64,000 bases of DNA from Gnetum montanum (lineage: Eukaryota > Streptophyta > Gnetopsida > Gnetales > Gnetaceae), in the NCBI GenBank assembly GCA_015680685.1, contig MNCI01001062.1, forward strand, positions 145,115 to 209,114. The letters are read 5' to 3'. Positions 33,028 through 42,569 of this stretch are shown here, piece after piece. The position numbers were made by a program, and so were the translations under genes. Position 1 is the first letter of the stretch; every line of letters begins with the position of its first letter. The notes beneath the pieces are model-generated. The model was not told the origin of the DNA and made no database searches. It was given only the letters and a program-made list of their open reading frames with translations.

Positions 33028-34687
33028 TCATATGGGGCCCTCAATTCTTTTTATGTTTTTTCTGTTTTACACGTTTTTGTTTTACAACGTTTTTATCTTA
33101 CACATTTTTGTTTTACAAATTTCTTTAACTTTTCTAGTTTTTGTTTTACAAATTCTTTTAACTTTTCTAATTTTTGTTTTACAAAGTTATTTAACTTTTC
33201 TAAGTTTTTGTTTTACAACTTTCTTTAACTTTTCTAGTTTTTGTTTTACAACATTGTTATACTTTTCCATTTTTTGTGTGTGTAATCCACCTTGTAAGTT
33301 CGTCACCCAATAAGTATTCGGAATGATGGTATGAACTATTTTCATATTGATTGCTAATGTTTGGTTTTTACCTTTAAGTTACAATGTTGATACTAAGGTG
33401 TGTTTCTTTTGATATGGCAGGCAATGAGATCACTTCATCCATTCATCCATCAATTTCTATGGTTTCTCTCAGCTTGGAAATGTACAGTCCCCTTCCAATA
33501 AGAACCTTAACGAATCGACGATTGGGTATTTCTCAAAATAAAGAAGGACTCAAGGATTGCAAAGGGTGTGACTTCAAGGGAACTTAATGCTTTTGTGTTG
33601 GTCATTCTCTTGGGTGCTTGGATGTTTTCTTCTTGAGTTTCCTTGCCATTCCGATGTTACCCAACTTTCGAAAGCTGAGACAATAAAATAAGAAGTCTTT
33701 GCATGGTGTGGTTCTCACGCATAAAAACATAAAAACACAAAAAAAAAGAAAAAAAAAATCTAAAAGTGAGAATTCAAAGCACACCCCTTAGACGAAATAA
33801 AATTTGGGCTACAAGCACTGGTTATGGAACCAAAAGTGTTCCCTCTAACTAAGGCCCTTCTTGCTTTCTATTCTCTTCTTTGTTTCGTCAGAATGGTAGT
33901 GGCTCTTTGGAGATGCATTCTTGTTATTCAAGTAGATGGTTTAGCTGAATACATTGATGCGAAGTCACTGGAAGTGGTTGGTTTAAGGCCAGACTTGGAA
34001 TGGGATGTGCTAAGTCACATTAATCATGCAACACACAAGGGGCTGTACACCACTTTATCCTTGAGATTCCATTCCATTCTCTTCTCTCCATCCTTCTCTC
34101 CATTATTCACCTCATTGCCGGTTGTATCATAAATGTATATATTTTGGTTGATGCATTGTTTTCTTTTTGGTAAATTCTTGTGGTTAAGACTTTAACTCTT
34201 GTTCCAAATGACATTCCTAGGGCCTACAGACTCTTTAGATGTGGGTTTGCCAAGGCATTAAGGGCATGAGCCTGCTTTGGGGAGGACCCACTGACACTCC
34301 TATTTGGAGCATTAGTTAAACTCTTTCCCTTAACATTTTGCAATCCATTTTATTTTGTTCATTTCCATCTTGACAACCGTTTCATCGATGCCATAGTTGT
34401 CTCTTTTTTACCTATCTTTCTTACTCCTTTTCTTTCTCCATTCTAACGCTACCGGAGGTTCGCAATTAGTCATGGGGGTACGGGGCCTGATTTTTTCGAC
34501 TTTCTTCTAGCCCCGAAATTTTTGATTTTCTTCCTAACCCCTACACCTTTGGTAGTCATCAGTAACATATTCCCAAATCCATATCAACCATACCACAACC
34601 TAGCCAATGAACCTACACCGAAGTAATGTATTAATTACATGATGATTCATTTACACTTGCTAATACAAGATTGTGTTGTGTGTGCAG
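33028..34687 (+). other. Middle region of element G
   Basis: Non-coding. A T-rich tract with repeated TTTGTTTTACAA-type units (33060-33290), GTGACTTCAAGGGAACTTAA near 33569, AAGTCTTTGCATGGTGTGG near 33692, an A-rich tract, CTTTGGGGAGGACCCACTGA near 34274, polypurine-like ATTAGTCATGGGGGTA at 34465-34480, CTTGCTAAT 34656-34664, and an AG at 34686-34687. The open frame at 33824-34132 is not conserved as protein in B. Confidence 0.55.
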
Positions 34688-34829
34688 ATGGCGATTATAC
34701 AAACAACGGATTGGATTTGGAGCTGGAGCAAACACTTGGAATGGAGCAGTGTTGAAGTAGCTATGTAAGGAGCAAGATCGATGGAGCGTTTATGGATGGA
34801 CAACAAAGGCGCAATCTTGGCGTTGGCAG
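34688..34829 (+). pseudogene. ORF2 start of element G (cut by a gap)
   Basis: ATG 34688 after TGTGCAG. The text matches the ORF2 start of B (GGAGCAAACACTTGGAATGG) and ends at the N at 34830. The rest of ORF2 is missing from the assembly, so its real state is unknown. Confidence 0.5.
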
Positions 34830-34830
34830 N

Positions 34831-35645
34831 AGGGAAACTCTAGCAGTTTGATCGCTCCAGAGATAGAATATTTTCCATGTGTCCGCAGTAGGAGTCCCCA
34901 AGTGAACGAATCTTTATTCGAGCAGCTTTGTACCTAAACGCAAGTTGTGTACGGCAATAAAGATGAGCTTTGTGGATAAACCTTGCAGTGCATGGAATAG
35001 GATTTATTATTTGTTATTTCTTACTGTTATTTATTACCTGCATTAGCGCGACATGAGTACGACTTGATTACGAGCATTGACGAATGTGTACGGCTAATCA
35101 AGGAATCAGCTGCTCATCGCGATTAGTCTCTCTCACCCTCAACTCCTAGAATGCGGGATGAGTACCACTTGATTACGAGCATCTACGGGTGTGTACGGCT
35201 AGTCAAGGAATCGACTGCTTATCACGTTTAGGCTAGTTAAGTGCCTCAGTATGACCACTTCGAGCACGTGTGTTACGTGTGGTGATCCCAGTAACGATTA
35301 GCGTTTGGTAGCCACAGTTGCATAGTTCAGGGTGTGTACAGTAAGTGGGAACGGATGCTGACGCTAGTTAACTTAGACTTAGGTCCTTAGTTAGAGTTAG
35401 TTAGCTCTCTCAACTCTTCACCTCATAGCGTAGGAGAAAAACCATAAAAGACCATAAAAATCATATACCTCAGACTTACTTAACCATACACCGTAACAAC
35501 AACAAGTAAGTCTGGGAAGACAACGAATGATTAACCCCAAGTGTTCTATGGGGCGTTTAGGCATTTAGTCTGCGGAGTTCGACTGGATCGCGCGTGCTAC
35601 GCTTGTTTCGTATGGTTGAGTGTAGGGGTACCTCGCCACTCATCA
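34831..35645 (+). repeat. 3' LTR of element G (first part lost in gap)
   Basis: It aligns with 29029-29843 at the same length, with mostly transition differences. The U3 array and TATA box fall in the gap. Ends CTCATCA. Confidence 0.85.
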
Positions 35646-36560
35646 AACTCTTTTTTGTTGCATCTAGTAGTGGTTACCCACTTGGCTATCTAAGAGATCT
35701 TATGGGTTATTATTATTATTTGTGGGTGTAAATCGTATTACGGTATTGGGCTATGACCCATGCTTTAAATCTAGTTATTATTATACATGGTTTGGTTAAC
35801 AATGCATATACATTGCAAGAAGCAAAGCCCAAGGAAACTACTCAAAAATCAACAATTAGCCTAAATCAACTTGTTGTTTAAGAAATTGAATGGGATCTAA
35901 AAATAAAATATGATATTTAAAATTGGATGGAGAAAATTTTGATTTATTGCATAAGAATTATAAATTACCAAAATTTATATTAAATTAAAATTTATTCATT
36001 GAATTAAAATTTATGTTGAAGATAAATTTTATTTAAATACATATTATAATATAGAATTTTAATTAACAAAATTTTAAGAAAAGAAAGTAATAAACATGGT
36101 ATCAAAGAAACCATAAAGTTAAAAATATAAAATTTTAAGTTAATTCAATTTCAAATTGATTCGGCAGTCAACCTACATGTGTAATTAATTACACCTTTTA
36201 TGATTGATCGTAAGTAACTTTTGTTAAAAAAGAATTATCACGTGCGTAACATATAATTAATCCAACTTTAAAAAAACAATCATTACTTGGAAACTCAAAT
36301 CTCATCCTGCACAAATTTGGATGAATAAATGAAAACTTAACCGCTCTTATTAAACTACATCAACCCCCACTTGAGAAACCACCTTACCATCGCTTCAAAA
36401 AACCACCTTTTTCGTATTTTAACGCTTACCACGGAGCCAGAATATTATTACTAGAAAAATATATAATACAATAGGGCCAGGACCGAGAAAATTCGAAAGA
36501 GCTATTTTTATAAAAAGTGCAGGATTCGCGGGCACTTGGAAAGCAACAGAGACGTGGAAA
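35646..36560. other. AT-rich spacer between element G and the host gene
   Basis: No ORF, repeat or transposon similarity seen. Strongly AT-rich (35900-36240), turning more GC-rich towards the gene. A TATATAA-like string lies near 36461. Confidence 0.5.
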
Positions 36561-36699
36561 ACAAAATCAGCTCAGTGACACAACAAATGATTGTGCCCAG
36601 CCAAAGATCCGACCTGCAAATACAACCTCTGGTGGAGACTTGTTCTCCCTGCATGTGAATGCTGGTGCGTTTTGAAAATAAAAGCGATTAGCCGCCTCC

Positions 36700-37037
36700 A
36701 CGTCTGGTATTATCGTTACATCCTCTATTCCATTCAATATCGATCGATATCCATAGCACCTTGCGCTATTTCTGTATAAGCGGTTTCTTCTTTGCATTAG
36801 AACAATATTCAGTGTCATCGCCATGGCTCCCCTTGAGCAGAAGCACAAACACATGCAGAATCCGCCCTTGGTTGTTCTGGGTACATAGACACTGCAGTCA
36901 CAGCAGAAGAAGAGGAAGAAGGGGAGATTAGAAGCAGCAGAATCTCCAACTCACGGTTGTTCAAAATCAAACCCACAATCCCAAATCGGCAAAAAAACGT
37001 AAGAAGAGAGGCCGAGAAAAACAAAAGAAATTAAACC
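36700..37037 (+). promoter_or_regulatory. Probable promoter and 5' UTR of the 37038 gene
   Basis: TGTATAAG near 36772 is a possible TATA box about 260 bp before the ATG. GC content rises here and an A/G-rich leader (36900-37035) precedes the start. The transcription start cannot be read from sequence. Confidence 0.35.
36823..36888 (+). CDS. Possible upstream ORF (21 codons)
   Basis: ATG in the strong context GCCATGGCT, 21 codons and TAG at 36886, ending 149 bp before the main ATG. It would sit in the 5' UTR if transcription starts near 36800. If real it would lower translation of the main ORF. The peptide has no recognised similarity. Confidence 0.25.
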   Translation: MAPLEQKHKHMQNPPLVVLGT

Positions 37038-38342
37038 ATGAAGGCATCTGTGCAGCTGAGGGAGGGGGAAAGGCCTCTGGTCCGTGCCAAGATCCCGCTC
37101 AGCATTCTGGGCCTGCCATTCATGTCGGGAGTGAATGCAGGAAGCAGCAGCGAACTGTGCCTGCATCTGGCAACGCTCTGGGAAGCTGGCCCTGCCCTGA
37201 AATTGGCCTACAGACCCAACGATTCATGGAACCCTCTCAGCCTTATCCTCAAAACAGGCAGTGGCGAATGGGGATCTCCCATGAATGCCGCCATGACAAT
37301 GACTGCCGAGCTCAGTCTTCTGGGCGAGGGCAGCCCCTCCTTCTGTCTCCATTTCAGGCCCCGCCTCGGCGACTTCACTCTCAGACAGTCTGCTCGATCT
37401 TCTTTTGCTCTCACTGCCAAGAATAGGGACACAGGCCCAGAGATCCATTCTGGGTTCCCCAATTCAGAAGTTGGGCCGATATCAAATGGGGATTTTGGGA
37501 AGAAATTGGTGGCTATGCCTAATGGGCCTGAGACAAAGGAAAATTCTCATGAAGGTGATCATGGGGGTTTGGTTGTTGGGCCCTCTGAAATCGGTGCTGG
37601 GTTTTCTGAGAAGCCCCACAAAGGTCAGTTTCTGGAGAATCTCAGAGCAATTAGGGTGGAAAAATTGTTTGGGGATTTGACTCTGACTGCACTCACTTCA
37701 ATGCCTGTGAGAAAGCATGCTCTGGTCAAGCTTCGTTGGGGACTCAAGGTTCCCTCGGAGCTGCTCCATAGGGATAGGCATGCTGGGTTTTCTCTCTCCA
37801 AGCTTCCTTTCCTTTGCCTGGAAAAGATCAGCGTCGAAAATGTTGGGCAGTTGAAGAATGCTAGACATGGGTTGTATGGAAATGTGGCAGATATGCTGGG
37901 TGAGGATATGGGCCTACCTTTGAACAGAGAGGAAGCAGAGGAGCTCACACATATCAGGGGCATGTGCTATTCTATGAGAAAGCACCTGCACATGCTCCAG
38001 GCTGAAAACAGGGTCTTGAAGAAGGCCATAGAAGGTATGGGGACGGAACTGCAGCACAGAGGATTTGGGGGACAATCCAGAAGTGATAGTTCTACTGCCA
38101 GGCCTGCTTTTAATTGGTCAACTTCTGAGGAAGAATCTGTTTGGAAGGAACCATGGGAGTCCAGCTATAAGGAAAACAACTCTAAGAAGGCTGATGCTAG
38201 AGAGGCTTCCAAGAAAGATGCGAACAAGGCAGCTAAAAATGGGTCTTCCAACAAGAGAAGTGCTGAGGCTTCTGCTGCAGATGTTAGCGAGGAACTCAAG
38301 AAGGCTATCAGAGGAGCTTCTGGCAACCTTGGCGACAAGTAG
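37038..38342 (+). CDS. Conserved plant protein of unknown function, 434 residues
   Basis: The only intact long ORF in the window. It starts in context ACCATGA and ends with TAG at 38340. The N-terminal ~120 residues (MKASVQL, RAKIPLSILGLPF, LAYRPNDSWNPLSLILKTG, FGDF-like LGDFTLR) resemble the start of an uncharacterised protein family I recall from many land plants. This part is rich in alternating hydrophobic residues, as in beta-sheet. A second conserved part (about 200-345) includes VRKHALVKLRWGLKVP and a heptad-like segment MRKHLHMLQAENRVLKKAI (~312-340). The tail (~345-434) is low-complexity, rich in Ser/Lys/Ala. No signal peptide or transmembrane helix is evident. Codon use and GC content differ sharply from the flanking repeats, as expected for a host gene. 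No function is claimed. Confidence 0.85.
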   Translation: MKASVQLREGERPLVRAKIPLSILGLPFMSGVNAGSSSELCLHLATLWEAGPALKLAYRPNDSWNPLSLILKTGSGEWGSPMNAAMTMTAELSLLGEGSPSFCLHFRPRLGDFTLRQSARSSFALTAKNRDTGPEIHSGFPNSEVGPISNGDFGKKLVAMPNGPETKENSHEGDHGGLVVGPSEIGAGFSEKPHKGQFLENLRAIRVEKLFGDLTLTALTSMPVRKHALVKLRWGLKVPSELLHRDRHAGFSLSKLPFLCLEKISVENVGQLKNARHGLYGNVADMLGEDMGLPLNREEAEELTHIRGMCYSMRKHLHMLQAENRVLKKAIEGMGTELQHRGFGGQSRSDSSTARPAFNWSTSEEESVWKEPWESSYKENNSKKADAREASKKDANKAAKNGSSNKRSAEASAADVSEELKKAIRGASGNLGDK

Positions 38343-39890
38343 ATTTAGAACAAGGTGAATTCAATTTCCCTTTTGACATCACCGACCATGCTCAAAGACC
38401 TAAAAGGCTTGCATGTTTAGTTTACAAAATGATTATGGTACTAACAGCTACTTATATGCCATTTTACCATTTTAGTTTTGTAGCCTATATTCCATTTTTC
38501 TTTATTGAAAACGCGGCGATCTTATTGATATCATGCATCTAAGCACGATGGAAGGTAGGTTACTGATTGGAAATATTGGATAGAAATTTTGTTCAGCAGG
38601 ATCTTGAAGAAAAGAAACATTCTTTTCTTGCAACTAAGTCTGCTACCCATAGGAATAAGAGGGAATCACACTTCTTAAAAAAAAAGCATTATTTTTTTGT
38701 GTCACTTGTGGGGAATTAGCACGGAGGACTATGAATAGAATAGGATGTCAGGATGTCAAGTGGATGTGAGAGATAAATGGAAAATAATTTAATTTTTTTA
38801 AAACCATATATTATTGGTGGAAATTTTAAAAAAGTTCAACGTGATGTAATCTCAGAAATGTGAGGCTTAGTTATGTGAAGCTATACGGTCATATAAAGTT
38901 GATATATTACTCACAACGAAAATAGATAAGGATGTCAATTGTTGGAGCAGGGTCATATTTCAATGGTTCCTGTATTTTTGAAATAAAAACGAAAAAGAAT
39001 AATTTCAGATAACATGATTAAACAAGGATTGATGATAGTCAATAGATGTTGCTTTTCTGAAACTGAAGAGTCTGAAGTTAATTTGAATACCTACGGGATC
39101 TTATTGGATGATAATTCTATACATCTCATGAAGGACTGATTCAATAAAATAACCCATTGTTATAGATGCATTTGAATAAGCTCGTATAAACATTTTACTG
39201 TAACATTCCGTTTGCTTCTCAAAGACTCTGGCAGGGCAGTCAAAAGGTAAATGTTGGCCATCTTCTAGGACTCACATTTGCGTTCTTACCTTGGAATATT
39301 AGTCCATCAGTCCTGAACCAATGTGAGCTTCACCTGATCCTGTTGACCAGACTTGCTTCTAAGAGGACTATTTGCAATGAGATGAGTTGGTTCACCCCTC
39401 AGCTGGTTACCTCTGATATGCATCATGTAAAATTTCTTTTTTTTTCTTCTCTGTTAGCCCAAAATTTATGTAGGATCTTCCTCTTAACTTCCTTGCGAAT
39501 ATTGTTAGGATTGATTGTTACCTCATTAGTTGTAATATTCCACTTGGTAAGTCAGGCTAAGCCTGGATGATATCAGACTTTTTCTCCTGTATTCCAAGAT
39601 TGCTCTAGAGTATTTATTGGCCTTTGAATCCTTTAATTTTTGTGAATAAGCAGTAAATTGGCAAAGTGTTTCCTCCTTCATTAGCAATAGATTACCTTTC
39701 ATACAAGGTGTTTGAGATTTTACTTTCAGCTCATCTGGTAAAAAAATAAATTTTGTAAAAATACATTTAAGGATTGTTAATCGTATCTTTAAGTTGCAAG
39801 CAGAAATTAGGTTGCTTGCAAAATATAAATGCAAGGATCTTGTGGAATTTTTGGATCAGAGTGTGCTGCAAGTTGTCCTCTGAATGATCC
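38343..39890. other. Gene 3' flank, no recognisable gene
   Basis: A possible splice donor CAAG|GTGAAT lies at 38351-38360, just after the stop codon. AATAAA-like strings near 38979 and 39145 could be polyadenylation signals. I see no ORF or repeat with recognisable similarity. Confidence 0.35.
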
Positions 39891-39899
39891 ATGACCGGC

Positions 39900-40370
39900 A
39901 TGCCAATCTAAGATGTTTTAAATGTGACTGGGCTTCCTAGCGGAGAAATCAGTTTTATAAGCTAGGTGACATTGAGCACTTTTTAGAAAGGTGCTTGAAG
40001 GATGTACGAGATGGAACTCTCAACAGGCATCATTATATTGTTTGCATACAAGTAGATGTGCCTTTTAGTGCTACGAGGCTCACCCTTAGAAGGCCAAGAT
40101 TATTGTCAGCTTGTTATATAGATCACAAATACTTAAAAGCCGGTAAGGGGACATAGGATCCCCTTACTTGATGCACCTTTGTGGGGAAAAGGAATTTGAC
40201 CACAGATCCTTAAGTTGGATACTTCTGTGGATTATATAACGAATCAAGTAATTACACCAATCGTTTAGCACATGTCAGTTCTTTATAGATAGTGAGTACG
40301 ACCTTCAAGTTGATTCTATTGTATGCCTTTGCCAAGTTGATCTTAGTAGTCATTGTGCTTTCATTTTTTA
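39900..40370 (-). pseudogene. Probable LINE reverse transcriptase fragment (minus strand)
   Basis: The minus strand near 40350-40300 reads KINLAKAYNRINLKVVL, similar to the DF.KAYDRV motif of L1 RTs. A VRG...PL-like stretch follows near 40160, where RTs have RQG.PLSP. Stops are frequent. The assignment rests on these two blocks only. Confidence 0.4.
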
Positions 40371-40439
40371 ATTTTTATTTTGGCTTTCTAGTGTTGTCAT
40401 GTGTTAACAAAGCAAAGAAATTCTTTGAAGGTTAACAAC

Positions 40440-41120
40440 CCTTGAGGAAAATATTGAGGGAAAAAAGGAGATTGATGCTGTTTTAAAGGATGATGAATAG
40501 ATTTTGTTGAAACTAGCAATACTAAAGCTAAAGTTGAGGAAAATAAAAATGAATCTAAAGTTGAACAGATTGACGCTACTTTAAAGGATAATGAACAAAT
40601 TTTGCTGAAACTAGCAGTACTAGAAGTCAAAGTTGAGGAAAATAAAAATGATACCAAACTTGAAGCAGTAGAGGCAAAGATGGGATCTGCGATCGTAAAA
40701 TTTTTAAAAGAGCAAGATGAAAAAAGTGAAAAAGAAACAGTTTGTAATTTGTAGGTATCTCAGAGGCAAAGGATGAAAAGGATGATGAAAAGGACGAAGA
40801 TTTGGTTAAGGAAATTGAACAAATTATAAATGGTATGCATATAACTTCTCCAAACATTGCTAAATCTTTTAGGGTGCTAGGTGAATAACAGGAAAACCTT
40901 GACATGCAATCATTAAGTTTCATGATATGGAAGACAAAGAACATGTATGGAGGCATCAAAGCTACTTGAAACAAACTGAGAATGAGAAAAGAATTCAGAT
41001 AAATGAGGATCTCACTAGGAAGGAACTTGTAAAAAGGGTTAAACAATAGAAAATGGTTAAGGCAGTATGTGTAAAGGGTCTTGTAGCATATCTAAATGCT
41101 AGCAACATGACATTAATTAC
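40440..41120 (+). pseudogene. LINE ORF1-like region
   Basis: Charged coiled coil with a near-perfect ~99-bp tandem duplication (about 40467-40565 and 40566-40670, KDNEQILLKLAVLE type). Then VCNL, GISEAKDEKDDEKDEDL, IAKSFRVLG, VKF-like IKFHDMEDKEHVW and INEDLTRKEL. The order coiled coil, RRM-like, basic C-terminus matches L1/Jockey-type ORF1 proteins that bind LINE RNA. One frameshift lies near 40752 and one near 40915. Confidence 0.55.
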
Positions 41121-41229
41121 AGATAGGTAGTATTCCAAAAATTATTTAAAAAACACATATATCTTTTATGTTATAGATTTATTAATATTAATGGAAGCCT
41201 TGCAAATAAAATTTTATTATTCAACAACC

Positions 41230-41720
41230 TTAGTTTCTTAAATAGTTTTGATATTTTTGGTTTAGTTGAAACTTTGGAGGATGAAGGTTTAGAAGATTTT
41301 GTAGTTCCAGGTTTGTTAAAATTTTCAGTGAAAAACACTAAAGTAAGCAAATGAGGAAGAACCTTAGGGGGTATTGTTTATTTAGTAAAGAACTTTTGGG
41401 CAAATTATGTAACAGTTGAAAGGATATATGAGTATAAGCAGTATATTTGGCAAAAAATCCATCATTGACATAGTTATGTATTTCTTGCTATTTGTTATTT
41501 TGCTCCTAGGGAAGCCACACTTTATAATACTGTAGGTTTGTCCAGAGATTTTCCTTTCCAACATTTGGAAAAAGATATTGTAGAATTTATGACAAAAGGA
41601 GCATTTTTTATTCTTAGAGATTTTAATACCAAAGTTGGTGTTTAGCAAACAGAAATTATTCAATGGCAACATAAAATAGGTGGGGTAGATTTTGCTTATA
41701 ATAATTGGTCTTGACATTCT
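41230..41720 (+). pseudogene. LINE endonuclease domain (APE type)
   Basis: DIFGLVETLED (near 41249) matches the catalytic Glu motif. GGIVYLVK lies near 41370. RDFNTKVG (near 41617) matches the DFN motif of apurinic-type LINE endonucleases. In life it nicks target DNA for primed reverse transcription. Confidence 0.55.
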
Positions 41721-42569
41721 GAAATAATAATATCAATAGAAGGGGACAACTATTCTTGGACTGGGCAAAGACTTTAGAGCTTCTCGTCTGCAATGGGCTT
41801 GCCATGTTTCTAGGGTCTACATTCTTTATATTTACAAGACCTCAAGGTAATTCATGTATGGATTTGCTTTTATCTTCTAGTGATCATATCAAGCATAGTA
41901 TAAAGTTTATAGTAGGATAAGAGTTGCTGAAATCTCATCATCTTCACTTGGAATTTGTTTTACAAGTTAAAATGCAATCTGATGCAAAAAAGAAACAAAA
42001 GAATTCTCATCAAGCAAGATTACTTGCAGAGGTAAAAGATAAATATAGGCAAGATTACTTGTAAAGTTAAAATCATTGGAGTTCTTACAAACATAGTAAG
42101 AATTTGGAGCAAATATTACTTGAGATAGCTAATTAGGTTAATAATGTTCACAAACATAAAGCTTATAAAAATTGGTTTGATGGTGATTGTGTCCAAGATA
42201 GGAAAGATAAAAAAATGCGAGCAGATTACAAAGAGATCATTTAGTCAAGATGTACAAATACCTTGTTAGCAATAAAAAAAAGATGTTCTGTGAGAGTACA
42301 ATGAGAATAATTGTTCATCTGATCAAAAAAGAGCCTAAGACTTTTTAGAAGTCTTTTCAATGTAAAGTTTCTACATAGTTCAATTGTCAATTTAATGATG
42401 TTTGTCCATTTTATAGGAATATTTTTTCAAGCTAAGATATTTGTTGTCACAATTTTTGTCAAGATCCTTTGCATTTTACCTTTAAAACTGTTATAGATTG
42501 CACTAACAAATTAGCTTAGCTTATGGAAAGGCTATAGATTGAAATGGTTTATATGTTGAATTGCTTAAA

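Larger units (their letters stand above)
28863..35645 (+). mobile_element. Element G: Athila-like element with 5-bp target duplication
   Basis: Flanked by AACTC at 28858-28862 and 35646-35650. Contains a 981-bp 5' LTR, primer site, gag-protease, middle region, ORF2 start and the 3' LTR. No RT, RNase H or integrase between protease and the T-rich region. N run at 31374-31669; the N at 34830 hides most of ORF2 and the first ~166 bp of the 3' LTR. LTR differences noted by eye are mostly transitions, so it is among the younger insertions here. Confidence 0.85.

Noticed and set aside
37157-38358. Overlapping frames inside the host gene (37157, 37405, 38065 plus; 37208, 37224, 37625 minus)
   Set aside because: Shadows of the 434-residue ORF in other frames; no independent similarity.
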